16,816 nucleotides of DNA, taken from NCBI GenBank assembly GCA_964565775.1, contig CAZMGB010000031.1, positions 1 through 16,816 of the forward strand, read 5' to 3'. The position numbers and the translations under genes were made by a program. The notes beneath the pieces are model-generated. The model searched no databases. It saw only the letters and a list, made by a program, of their open reading frames with translations, and was not told where the DNA came from. Each line of letters opens with the position of its first letter. The stretch's first letter is position 1. Positions 7,083 to 13,950 of the stretch are shown here, piece by piece. The stretch is from CAZMGB01 sp964565775 (GTDB lineage: Bacteria; Chloroflexota; Dehalococcoidia; DSTF01; JALHUB01).

Positions 7083-7100
7083 GCCTCTGCGGGAAGAGGC
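7083..7100 (+). terminator. Weak stem-loop after the EF-like gene
   Basis: GCCTCT (7083-7088) and AGAGGC (7095-7100) form a 6-bp stem with a 6-base loop, 8 bases after the TAA stop. Only a weak T-containing tail follows (CGTCCTTCGT). It sits between two convergent genes and may serve as a modest terminator. Confidence 0.35.
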
Positions 7101-7140
7101 CGTCCTTCGTAGCAGGCGGATCGGCGGCCGCGAGCGAGCC

Positions 7141-7524
7141 TCAGGGCGAGTCGCCGGGCGGAGGTCGCTGTTGGCGCAGGCGCAGGCGCCAGAGAAAGCG
7201 CCGCCAGCGCTTCTGACGCTCGGCCACCTGGACGGCGTTCTCGATCTCTTCGGGGGTGAGCTCCTCAAGGATCTCGTCGCGCGACTGGCCCCGGCGGAGG
7301 CGGCGCGCTATAGCCATGGCAGCGGCCAGCACGGCACCCGTGGAGGCGATCGCGACGGGCCCCGCGAACCGGCGATAACGGATCGCCAGTCCCGGGAACT
7401 TCTTCACCGCCTGATGGGCAAGGCCCAGCACGTCGCGGGTAGCCGTATCGGGCTGCTCGCCGTCCGCGGCCTCCCAGAGGGAATCTTCCTCTCCCTGTGG
7501 CTCTCGTTGGGCTTCCTCAGTCAC
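7141..7524 (-). CDS. Small single-pass membrane protein of unknown function
   Basis: 127 residues, no family recognised. The acidic N-terminal third (1-30) is followed by a short basic amphipathic segment. One predicted membrane helix spans about 53-73 (FAGPVAIASTGAVLAAAMAI), flanked on both sides by arginines. A helical acidic stretch LEELTPEEIENAVQVAERQK (87-106) leads to a very basic tail (107-120). The GTG start (7522-7524) has AGGTGG just upstream. It is the last gene of the dcd-rib operon, 20 bases after ribH, so it is probably co-expressed with riboflavin genes. A link to flavin trafficking is possible but unsupported. It could equally be an unrelated passenger. Confidence 0.7.
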   Translation of the reverse strand: MTEEAQREPQGEEDSLWEAADGEQPDTATRDVLGLAHQAVKKFPGLAIRYRRFAGPVAIASTGAVLAAAMAIARRLRRGQSRDEILEELTPEEIENAVQVAERQKRWRRFLWRLRLRQQRPPPGDSP

Positions 7525-7544
7525 CGACCACCTGTCGCCGCTGG

Positions 7545-8018
7545 CTAGAGCGATCCCAGTTCCTTCATCAGGTGGGCCATCTCGATGGCGCTGAGAGCGG
7601 CGTCGTAGCCCTTGTTGCCCGCCTTACCGCCGGCGCGCTCCAGCGCCTGCTCCAGCCTGTCCGCGGTAATGACCCCGAAGATCGCGGGCACGCCCGTGTC
7701 ACGGCTCACCGCGGAGATGCCTCGGGCCGCCTCCGCGCAGATGTATTCGAAGTGGGGGGTCTCGCCGCGGATGACGGCGCCCAGGCAGATGACCGCCTGA
7801 TAGCTGCCGCTCTGGGCGAGCCGTCGCGCCGCGACGGGTATTTCGAAGGAGCCGGGCACCCAGGCGACATCGACGCGGTCCATGTCAACGCCGTGGCCCA
7901 TCAGGGCCTCACGGGCGCCGGCCAGCAGCCGGTCGGTCACCAGGCGGTTGAAGCGAGAGACAACGATGGCGAGGGACAGTCCCTCACCGCTGAGCCGGCC
8001 TTCGAACGTTCTGGCCAA
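7545..8018 (-). CDS. ribH: 6,7-dimethyl-8-ribityllumazine synthase
   Basis: 157 residues, normal for the family. It condenses 3,4-dihydroxy-2-butanone 4-phosphate (made by RibBA) with the ribitylamino-pyrimidine to give lumazine, usually as a 60-mer or pentamer. Visible motifs are VVSRFNRLVTDRLL (19-32, substrate-binding Phe23), WVPGSFEIP (53-61), GAVIRGETPHFEYI (80-93, catalytic-type His89) and NKGYDAALSAIEMAHL near the C-terminus. The start is TTG (8016-8018), preceded by GGAGG four bases away. It follows ribBA by 15 bases and precedes a small membrane protein gene. Confidence 0.96.
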   Translation of the reverse strand: MARTFEGRLSGEGLSLAIVVSRFNRLVTDRLLAGAREALMGHGVDMDRVDVAWVPGSFEIPVAARRLAQSGSYQAVICLGAVIRGETPHFEYICAEAARGISAVSRDTGVPAIFGVITADRLEQALERAGGKAGNKGYDAALSAIEMAHLMKELGSL

Positions 8019-8033
8019 TTCGCCTCCGCCCGC

Positions 8034-9248
8034 CTACAGGCCGCCGTCCTCGGCCTTCAGGAAATGCCCCAGCCTGGTCCGCTTCGTCTCCAGGTATCGG
8101 ATGTTGTGAGGGTTGGGCTCCGTGAGCAGAGGCACCCTTTCCACGACCTCGAGCCCGTATCCGACCAGCCCCGCCCGCTTCGACGGGTTGTTGGTGAGGA
8201 GGCGCATCTTGTGCACACCCAGGTCGAGCAGGATCTGCATGCCGATGCCGTAGTCGCGGCGGTCGGCAGGGAAGCCGAGGGCCTGGTTCGCCTCCACGGT
8301 GTCCATACCGTCGTCCTGGAGGGCGTAGGCCCGCAGCTTGTTGTGCAAGCCGATGCCGCGGCCCTCCTGCCGCATGTAGACGAAGACGCCGCGCCCCTCC
8401 TCGCCTATGCGCTTCAGGGCCTCACGGAGCTGGGCGCCGCAATCGCAGCGCTGGCTCCCGAAAACGTCGCCGGTCACGCACTGGCTGTGCACCCGCACCA
8501 GCACCGGCTCCGGCGTGCTCAGATCGCCGATCACCAGGGCGACGTGCTCGTCCGGGTCGATGACGCTTCGGTAGGCGTACGCCTTGAAAGTGCCCTCGGC
8601 AAGCGGCAGGGACGTCTCGGCTACCCGCACCACCAGCTTCTCCCGCTGGATGCGATAGCGGATGAGCTGGTTGACGCTGATGATCTTGACCTTGTGGCGA
8701 GCGGAGAAGCGCTTGAGCTGCGCCATTCGCGCCATCGTGCCGTCGCGGTTCATGATCTCGCAGAGGACACCCGCCGGATAGAGGCCCGCCAGCCGACAGA
8801 GGTCGACCACCGCCTCCGTCTGGCCGGCCCGCACCAGCACCCCGCCCTCGCGAGCGCGCAGCGGGAACATGTGGCCGGGCATTGCTATGTCCTCGGAACC
8901 GCACTTGGGGTCGACGAGGACCTGGACCGTACGCGCCCGATCGGCGGCCGAGATGCCGGTGCTCACCCCCCGTCTCGCCTCCACGGACACAGTGAAGGGC
9001 GTGCCGAAGCGGGCATCGTTGCGGCCGACCATCATCGGTATCTGGAGCTCGTTCAGCCTCTCGCCCGTCATCGGCACGCAGATGAGGCCGCGCCCGAAGC
9101 GAGCCATGAAGTTGATCGACTCAGCCGTGACGAACTGCCCCGGCAGCGTGAGGTCGCCCTCATTCTCCCGGTCCTCATCGTCGACGATGATGACGAAGCG
9201 GCCCTGCCGGTACTCTTCGATGGCCTCTTCGATGGAAGCAAGAGCCAT
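8034..9248 (-). CDS. ribBA: Bifunctional 3,4-dihydroxy-2-butanone-4-phosphate synthase / GTP cyclohydrolase II
   Basis: 404 residues, two full domains. The N-terminal RibB domain (about 1-200) makes 3,4-dihydroxy-2-butanone 4-phosphate from ribulose-5-phosphate; it shows VDDEDRENEGDL (22-33), RRGVSTGISAADRA and the PGHMFPLRA motif with His126. The C-terminal RibA domain (about 205-404) opens GTP to the first pyrimidine of the pathway. Its zinc ligands Cys257, Cys268 and Cys270 lie in SQCVTGDVFGSQRCDCGAQL, followed by YMRQEGRGIGLHNKLRAYAL and LLTNNPSKRAGL. All catalytic motifs look intact, so both activities are expected. ATG start. It lies between ribE (54-base gap) and ribH. Confidence 0.97.
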   Translation of the reverse strand: MALASIEEAIEEYRQGRFVIIVDDEDRENEGDLTLPGQFVTAESINFMARFGRGLICVPMTGERLNELQIPMMVGRNDARFGTPFTVSVEARRGVSTGISAADRARTVQVLVDPKCGSEDIAMPGHMFPLRAREGGVLVRAGQTEAVVDLCRLAGLYPAGVLCEIMNRDGTMARMAQLKRFSARHKVKIISVNQLIRYRIQREKLVVRVAETSLPLAEGTFKAYAYRSVIDPDEHVALVIGDLSTPEPVLVRVHSQCVTGDVFGSQRCDCGAQLREALKRIGEEGRGVFVYMRQEGRGIGLHNKLRAYALQDDGMDTVEANQALGFPADRRDYGIGMQILLDLGVHKMRLLTNNPSKRAGLVGYGLEVVERVPLLTEPNPHNIRYLETKRTRLGHFLKAEDGGL

Positions 9249-9302
9249 TCAAATCACCCCCAGCTTCGACCTGAGCGAAAACGCCCGCCGGCTGGGTGGC
9301 GG

Positions 9303-9884
9303 CTAGTCTCGACTCTGCAGCAATTCCTCGACATAGCGAGCAATGATGTCCGTTTCCAAGTTTACCGCATCTCCGGGCTTGCGGCGAGTGAGATTGGTGT
9401 TCTCCTGCGTGTAGGTGACCAGGGAGACAAGGAAGGAGGACTTGTCCTTTTCTACCACTGTCAGACTAACGCCATCTACGGCTATCGGCCCCTTTACGAC
9501 GACGTAGCGCAGTAGCTCCAGCGGCGCCGAATAGCGGGCGAGGACGGCGTCCTCCTCCGGCGTCAGCGAGAGCAGCTTACCCGTCCCTTCCACCACGCCC
9601 CGCACGAGGTGGCCGCTCAGCCGGCTCCCCAGAGTGAGGGAGCGCTCCAGGTTCACAACGTCGCCCACCTGAAGCGAGGCCAGGTTGCTTCGGCGGTAGG
9701 TCTCCGGCATGACGTTGGAGGTGAAGCTCTCCTCGTCCATCAGCGCCACCGTCAGGTCGACGCCGTTGATCGCCATGCTGTCGCCCAGGTTCGTGCCCCA
9801 GAGGACCTTCTTGGCGCCGATGACGAGCCGGCCGGCGCCCGCCTCCCTTACCGTCCCCAGCTCTTCGATGATGCCTGTGAACAT
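9303..9884 (-). CDS. ribE: Riboflavin synthase, alpha subunit type
   Basis: 193 residues in two repeated lumazine-binding barrels. It dismutates two lumazines into riboflavin plus the pyrimidine. The N-terminus MFTGIIEELG is diagnostic. The first barrel has GDSMAINGVDLTV (34-46) and ends in LSGHLVRGVVEGTG (89-102); the second has KGPIAVDGVSLTVV and NTNLTRRKPGDAVNLETDII. Compared with the E. coli enzyme, the Cys of GCCLTV (Cys48) is Asp43 here, and the second His of GGHLMSGH (His102) is Val97; the first His is kept (His92). The PET or PHT segment of the second barrel is TYT. The repeat structure is intact, so it is probably active but divergent. ATG start, 3 bases after the methyltransferase stop. 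Confidence 0.92.
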   Translation of the reverse strand: MFTGIIEELGTVREAGAGRLVIGAKKVLWGTNLGDSMAINGVDLTVALMDEESFTSNVMPETYRRSNLASLQVGDVVNLERSLTLGSRLSGHLVRGVVEGTGKLLSLTPEEDAVLARYSAPLELLRYVVVKGPIAVDGVSLTVVEKDKSSFLVSLVTYTQENTNLTRRKPGDAVNLETDIIARYVEELLQSRD

Positions 9885-9887
9885 GGG

Positions 9888-10622
9888 CTACACCTTTCGC
9901 GCTACGAAGGTAGCGTAGTCGAGAAACTGCTCTGCCGCACGCCTTTCCGCCTGTATCTGCTTCTCCATATCGTCGGCCCACGCAAGGGCGTCGGCGTCCT
10001 CCGGCGAGGCGCGCCGGGTCTGCTCGACCACCTCCAGCATGGGACGGAAATACTCCTCCCACGACGCCCGGTCATGAACGGCCTTCGTCGTCACCTCGAG
10101 CCCCGACGCCCTCACAGCGGCAACATACTCATCCTCAGACAGCCGCTGCTCGATCTCGGCCACCGGCCCCCATTCCGGGCCCAATGGCCCTTCCGGCTTG
10201 GCGCGCCAGACGATGTCGCTGACGACGACCCAGCCGCCCGAACGCACTGCGCGCGATAGCTCGCCGAGGCACGACTCGATGCCCGGGATGGAGGGGCCAC
10301 CGATGCAACAGGCCACGTCGAAGGTAGCGCTCGGCACCGGCAGGCAGTTGCCATCGGCGCGGACCAGGCCTACACGGTCGCGCAGGCCTCGCTCCCGCAC
10401 CTTCGAGGCGGCATGCCTCAGGAACGGCCAGTACACGTCAACGCAGAGCACGCGGCACCCGTGTCTCTCCGATAGCACACAAGCCCCCTCGCCCTTGCCC
10501 GACGCTACGTCCAGGATCAGGCTGCCCGCCCTCGGCTCGCAGGTCTCGCTGACCAGGTCGACCGTCTGAGCAGCGGCCGGCGTCATGTACTCCTGTCTGG
10601 CGTAGAGGCGTTCCCAGTTCAT
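9888..10622 (-). CDS. Class I SAM-dependent methyltransferase of unknown substrate
   Basis: 244 residues, UbiE/SAM-binding type. Motif I is LILDVASGKGEGACVLSERH (35-54); motif II carries the acidic residue in VLCVDVYWPFLRHA (58-71); motif III-like LVRADGNCLPVPSATFDVAC (86-105) and the post-motif LSRAVRSGGWVVVSDIVW (122-139) complete a Rossmann methyltransferase core. The C-terminal third is helical, tryptophan- and acid-rich, and probably forms the substrate lid. The ATG overlaps the ribD stop by 4 bases, and ribE follows 3 bases after its own stop, so it is embedded in the riboflavin operon. The substrate is unknown. A flavin- or pterin-related product is a guess from location only; no family-specific signature was recognised. 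Confidence 0.85.
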   Translation of the reverse strand: MNWERLYARQEYMTPAAAQTVDLVSETCEPRAGSLILDVASGKGEGACVLSERHGCRVLCVDVYWPFLRHAASKVRERGLRDRVGLVRADGNCLPVPSATFDVACCIGGPSIPGIESCLGELSRAVRSGGWVVVSDIVWRAKPEGPLGPEWGPVAEIEQRLSEDEYVAAVRASGLEVTTKAVHDRASWEEYFRPMLEVVEQTRRASPEDADALAWADDMEKQIQAERRAAEQFLDYATFVARKV

Positions 10623-11746
10623 TCGCTTCGCGCTGACCTGTCCACATAGCCCGTAACGAGAAGATCGTCGCCCAGGCGCTCCACCGTCATGTCCCGCAGG
10701 CGCAGCGCCTCGGCCATGCGCTTCACACCGCGGCCTGCCACGGCGGTCGGCGCGCCCTTGCCCCCGATTATGAGGGGCGCAACGATCGCGTAAACCTTAT
10801 CGACGAGCTTCAAGTCGAAGAACGTGCCCAGGAGCTCACCCCCGCCCTCGATGAGGAGGCTGAGGACAGGACGCTGGCCCAGGAGCCGCAGCAGCTCGAG
10901 AGCGTCGACGCGGCCCCTCTTCGCCGGCAGGACAGCCACCTCGGCCCCCGCACCGGCCATCTGCTCTCGCCAGCCGGCACCCGAGGCAGCCGTGGTGGCC
11001 ACGAGCACGTGCCCCGGCCCCGACAGCACCTGGGCCGAGGCCGGCGTCCGTCCGCGGCTGTCGACCACCACCCGCAGCGGCTGCCGCACCTGCCCCTCGA
11101 CGCCCGTCGGCCGGGCCGACTTCGGCGAGCTCAGCCGAGCCGTGAGCTGCGGATTGTCGATCAAGACCGTCTTCACCCCCACCATGATGGCGTCGATCTG
11201 CGCCCGCTGCCGGTGGGCCCACTCGCGCGCCTCCGGGCCGCTCACCCAGCGCGAGTCGCCGCTCGTCGTCGCGATCTTGCCGTCGAGGCTGGCGGCGAAC
11301 TTGGCGATGACGAACGGCAGCTCGGTCGCGCGGTGCTTGAGGTAGGCCTCGTTGATGCGGCGGGCCTCCTCCCCGCCTTCGCCGACGCGCACCGCTACGC
11401 CCGCCGACTCCAGCTCCCGCGCTCCCCGCCCGTCGACCTGGGGGTCGGGGTCGAGATGCGCCAGGTGCACCTCGGCGATGCCCGCCTCCAGTATGGCGCC
11501 GGTGCATGGCGGCGTCCGCCCCTGGTGGCAGCAGGGCTCCAGCGTCACGTACAGCGTAGCGCCCCGGGCCGCCGCACCTGCCTGCCGTAGCGCCAGCACC
11601 TCAGCGTGGGCGCCGCCCGGCGGCTGGGTGAAGCCTTCGCCCACGACGCGACCGCCCTTCACCACCACTGCCCCGACAGCGGGATTGGGGCTGGTGCTAC
11701 CGAGGGCCCTGCGGGCCAGGGCCAGAGCGCGTTCCATGGGCTCCAT
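10619..11746 (-). CDS. ribD: Bifunctional riboflavin pathway deaminase/reductase
   Basis: 375 residues. The N-terminal cytidine-deaminase-like domain (1-145) removes the amino group of the diaminopyrimidine; zinc ligands are His47 (with Glu49 as proton carrier in HAEV), Cys72 and Cys81 in LEPCCHQGRTPPC. The C-terminal reductase domain (about 150-370) reduces the ribosyl group with NADPH; it begins PFVIAKFAASLDGKIAT, then GDSRWVSGPEAREWAHRQRA, DAIMVGVKTVLIDNPQLTAR, LLIEGGGELLGTF and APLIIGGKGAPT, all typical. The ATG at 11744-11746 is taken as the start; a second ATG three codons later is equally plausible. It lies 24 bases after dcd and overlaps the methyltransferase by 4 bases. Confidence 0.96.
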   Translation of the reverse strand: MEPMERALALARRALGSTSPNPAVGAVVVKGGRVVGEGFTQPPGGAHAEVLALRQAGAAARGATLYVTLEPCCHQGRTPPCTGAILEAGIAEVHLAHLDPDPQVDGRGARELESAGVAVRVGEGGEEARRINEAYLKHRATELPFVIAKFAASLDGKIATTSGDSRWVSGPEAREWAHRQRAQIDAIMVGVKTVLIDNPQLTARLSSPKSARPTGVEGQVRQPLRVVVDSRGRTPASAQVLSGPGHVLVATTAASGAGWREQMAGAGAEVAVLPAKRGRVDALELLRLLGQRPVLSLLIEGGGELLGTFFDLKLVDKVYAIVAPLIIGGKGAPTAVAGRGVKRMAEALRLRDMTVERLGDDLLVTGYVDRSARSE

Positions 11747-11770
11747 AGCGAAACCGCCGCCCTAGGGCTC

Positions 11771-12340
11771 TCAGGCGTCTGCGAAGTCCTCGTAGGAGCG
11801 ACTGGCCGTTGGCTCCTGCTGCCCCTGGTACTTGCTCCCCAGGCCGCTGCTGCCGTAGGGCCGCTCCACGGGGGTCGTCATGCGCAGGAAGGAGATCTGC
11901 GCTATCTTCATGCCGTAGTAGACGGCGATGGGCATCTTCGCGACGTTGGAGAGCTCCAGAGTTAGCTTGCCCCTCCAGCCCGGGTCGACGTAGCCTGCCG
12001 TGGCGTGGATCAGCAGCCCCAGGCGCCCCAGCGAGCTCTTGCCGTCGAGCCGCGCCACGATGTCGTTCGGCAGGCTGATCGACTCCAGCGTGTTCGCCAG
12101 CACGAACTCCCCCGACGAGATGATGAAAGGCTCCCCCTCCGCAATCTCCACCCGTTCCGTTATGTCATCTGTAGGCTGGCTCACGTCGATGTAGGGGCGC
12201 CTGTGCAGGCGGAAGACGCGAAAGACGCGGTCCAGGTGCAGGTCGACGCTGGAGGGCTGTATGCAGGAGAGATCGAGGGGTTCGACGACCAGTCGGCCGC
12301 TCTCGATCTCCTCCCTGATTGAGCGATCGCTCAGTACCAA
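11771..12340 (-). CDS. dcd: dCTP deaminase, possibly with dUTPase activity
   Basis: 189 residues, usual length. It deaminates dCTP to dUTP for thymidylate supply. Motifs: MVLSDRSIREEIESG at the N-terminus, QPSSVDLHLD (28-37), LDGKSSLGRLGLLIHATAG (98-116), DPGWRGKLTLELSN with catalytic Glu129, and the C-terminal GLGSKYQGQQEPTASR (166-181). The HATAGYVDPG segment resembles the bifunctional dCTP deaminase-dUTPase group (as in mycobacteria) more than the E. coli TAHRIDPG form, so dUTP hydrolysis to dUMP is possible; this is inference. The start is TTG (12338-12340), seven bases after GGAG. It is the first gene of the operon that continues with ribD, with no obvious metabolic link to riboflavin. 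A 14-bp palindrome lies over codons 3-7. Confidence 0.95.
   Translation of the reverse strand: MVLSDRSIREEIESGRLVVEPLDLSCIQPSSVDLHLDRVFRVFRLHRRPYIDVSQPTDDITERVEIAEGEPFIISSGEFVLANTLESISLPNDIVARLDGKSSLGRLGLLIHATAGYVDPGWRGKLTLELSNVAKMPIAVYYGMKIAQISFLRMTTPVERPYGSSGLGSKYQGQQEPTASRSYEDFADA
12320..12333. repeat. 14-bp palindrome at the dcd translation start
   Basis: TGAGCGATCGCTCA is a perfect palindrome with the core GCGATCGC. It lies 7 bases inside the dcd start codon and about 37 bases after the predicted transcription start. It may be a protein-binding site or fold in the mRNA next to the start; chance is also possible. Confidence 0.35.
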
Positions 12341-12376
12341 ACCCGCACTCCGGCTCCTCGCTGGTAGCGTGGGCCT

Positions 12377-12405
12377 ATTCTAGCATCAGCCCCTACCCCC
12401 AGCAA
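12377..12405 (-). promoter_or_regulatory. Extended -10 promoter of the dcd-rib operon
   Basis: On the minus strand TAGAAT (-10, 12377-12382) is preceded directly by TGC (12383-12385), an extended -10. A poor -35 (TTGCTG, 12400-12405) lies 17 bases upstream. Predicted start near 12370, leaving about 30 bases of leader. No room exists for an FMN riboswitch in that leader. Confidence 0.6.
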
Positions 12406-12425
12406 GGAACCACCAACTCAGCATG

Positions 12426-12466
12426 CTGAGCCTGTCGAAGCATCCGCGGCCCTTCGACAGGCTCAG
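12426..12466. repeat. Perfect 15-bp inverted repeat between SIMPL gene and dcd
   Basis: CTGAGCCTGTCGAAG (12426-12440) and CTTCGACAGGCTCAG (12452-12466) are perfect reverse complements around 11 bases. It begins 10 bases after the SIMPL gene stop on the minus strand and could end that transcript as a large hairpin, though no U-tract follows. The word is of a type found dispersed in many bacterial genomes, and a 17/18 match to one arm occurs at 434-451 within hemD. Confidence 0.75.
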
Positions 12467-12476
12467 GGTGATCTAG

Positions 12477-13202
12477 TTAGTCGATGGCGAACATGATATT
12501 CACCGTCACCGTCACCTCAAGCTGGCCGGCCTCGATGGGCGTGGCGACTTCCGCCTCCCGGGCGATCGGTGCCGCGGCCAACGTCGGTGTGGGCGGGGCG
12601 GCCGTAGTCTCGCTTATCGAGATCGGCTTGCCCAGCGTGACGCCGCTCAGCCTCGCCAGGGTCTCGCCCTTCCCCTTCGCCTCCCCGACCGCCTCCTCCC
12701 GGGCCTCCGCCTGGAGTTGGGACGGGTCATCGATATCGAAGCGGATGCCCTGGATCTGCACCAGGTCACCGCCGGCCGCCGCCGCCTTGTCGAGCGCATC
12801 GTCCAGCCGGTCGATGTCGCGCACCTCGGCCGTCACCATGTTCGTGACCTGGAAGCCGCGCAAGACCTGGCGGCCGTCAGGGTAATCGAAGACGGGCTGG
12901 ATGCTGAAGCGCTGGGTCTGGATGTCCTTCTCGTCGACACCGCTGCCCTTCAGTGAGTCGATCACCTTCTGCATCGCCCCGGCCGCCTCGTTGCGGGCAT
13001 CAGAGACGCTCTTCTTCTCCACCGTGACCCCGAGGTCGAGGAAAGCCACGTCCGGCACGCCGTAGGCGGAGCCGGTGCCGCTCACCTGGATCCCCTCTTC
13101 TCCGTCCGGCGCGAACACCTTAACGTCGCGAACATCGCAGGCAGAGGCGAAAGCCACCATCGACAGCCCGAGCAGAGTCAGAACCAGCATGCCCTTTCTC
13201 AT
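12477..13202 (-). CDS. SIMPL-domain (DUF541) envelope protein, probable lipoprotein
   Basis: 241 residues. A signal peptide (1-21, MRKGMLVLTLLGLSMVAFAS) ends at Cys22 in ASAC, a permissive lipobox, so it is probably lipid-anchored outside the membrane; ordinary secretion is the alternative. Residues about 37-240 form the SIMPL fold: IQVSGTGSAYGVPDVAFLDL at the start, the helix SDARNEAAGAMQKVIDSLKG, DIQTQRFSIQPVFDYPDGRQ, GFQVTNMVTAEVRDIDRLDD, and the C-terminal EVTVTVNIMFAID strand. A Pro/Ala/Thr-rich insertion lies around 205-225. SIMPL proteins are periplasmic or surface oligomers of poorly known role, linked to stress. The ATG overlaps the anti-sigma stop by 4 bases, so it belongs to the sigma operon and may be its stress-related output or sensor. 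Confidence 0.85.
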   Translation of the reverse strand: MRKGMLVLTLLGLSMVAFASACDVRDVKVFAPDGEEGIQVSGTGSAYGVPDVAFLDLGVTVEKKSVSDARNEAAGAMQKVIDSLKGSGVDEKDIQTQRFSIQPVFDYPDGRQVLRGFQVTNMVTAEVRDIDRLDDALDKAAAAGGDLVQIQGIRFDIDDPSQLQAEAREEAVGEAKGKGETLARLSGVTLGKPISISETTAAPPTPTLAAAPIAREAEVATPIEAGQLEVTVTVNIMFAID

Positions 13203-13924
13203 CTAACGCCTCCTCTTCGTCTCGTCCAGACGGCGCCAGCCAGCGCCGCCAGAAACACGACAGCGAACGACACCTCCAGCGCCCGTAGCGCGGTGCGACC
13301 GGAGCCCCCTTCGACCTCCCCGGCAGGCGGCGCCTGCTCCTCGGGCGCCGGCGACGCCTCCACCCCCATTTCCTCCTTCCCGCCCGGCAGCGGAGTGGCC
13401 GATGCTGGCGCCAGGGCGGGCGCCGCAACCGTCGGTGCAGGGGCTTCGGTCTGTGGTGCGGCCATCTCCGGGGCTGGTGCAGCGCCGGCCTCGTCGGCCT
13501 GCTCGCCCTCCGTCGCCCCCTGCAGCACGGGCGCCATCGCCCGCGACTGCGCCTCCTCCCCGGCCCGACCTCCACCCGGCTGAGTCAGCAGGTCCCCACC
13601 GAGGAGCACGGCAAAGACGACCAGCGCCGCCGCCGAGAGGGCACCCAGGGCCAAGGAGGGGCGCCGGGCAGCGGCAGGCCGGGGCACGGCGGCGGGCTCG
13701 ATGGCGAAGGAGCGCGGCACGGGCGCCGCGGCCAGGCTTCGCACGGCTTCCACCACCGCTCGCAGCTCGTCCAGCTCCCGGCGGCAGGCCGCGCAGTCCG
13801 AGAGATGCTCCTCCAGCCGTCGCTTCTCTCGCTCTGAGAGCTGGCCGTCCAGATACGCCGAGAGGTCCTCGCGAAACGCCCGGTGTCGCCGATCCATCAG
13901 CCACCGAAACACCCTGGACTCCAC
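13199..13924 (-). CDS. Anti-sigma factor with zinc-finger (zf-HC2) and two membrane segments
   Basis: 241 residues. The cytoplasmic N-terminus has LSAYLDGQLSEREKRRLEEH then LSDCAACRREL, a ZAS zinc motif with His40, Cys44 and Cys47, which binds and holds an ECF sigma factor. A membrane helix follows at about 91-112 (LALGALSAAALVVFAVLLGG). Then comes an extracytoplasmic Pro/Ala/Glu-rich linker of about 100 residues without clear fold, and a second helix near 215-233 with a basic end. The second helix is unusual, since most of these proteins have one. It follows the sigma gene by 50 bases and overlaps the SIMPL gene. The GTG at 13922-13924 is nominal; a GTG four codons later has a better-spaced GGAG. 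Confidence 0.87.
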   Translation of the reverse strand: MESRVFRWLMDRRHRAFREDLSAYLDGQLSEREKRRLEEHLSDCAACRRELDELRAVVEAVRSLAAAPVPRSFAIEPAAVPRPAAARRPSLALGALSAAALVVFAVLLGGDLLTQPGGGRAGEEAQSRAMAPVLQGATEGEQADEAGAAPAPEMAAPQTEAPAPTVAAPALAPASATPLPGGKEEMGVEASPAPEEQAPPAGEVEGGSGRTALRALEVSFAVVFLAALAGAVWTRRRGGVR

Positions 13925-13950
13925 TCCTCAGGGGTGGGCTCGCCGCCGAC

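Noticed and set aside
7497..9515. A 672-codon open frame on the plus strand
   Set aside because: It runs antisense through ribH, ribBA and part of ribE, which have clear family motifs on the minus strand. Long antisense frames are common in GC-rich coding DNA, and its translation shows no recognisable domain.
12341..12425. An FMN riboswitch upstream of the dcd-rib operon
   Set aside because: No RFN-like conserved segments were seen, and the predicted leader is too short. The 54-base ribE-ribBA gap is also too short.
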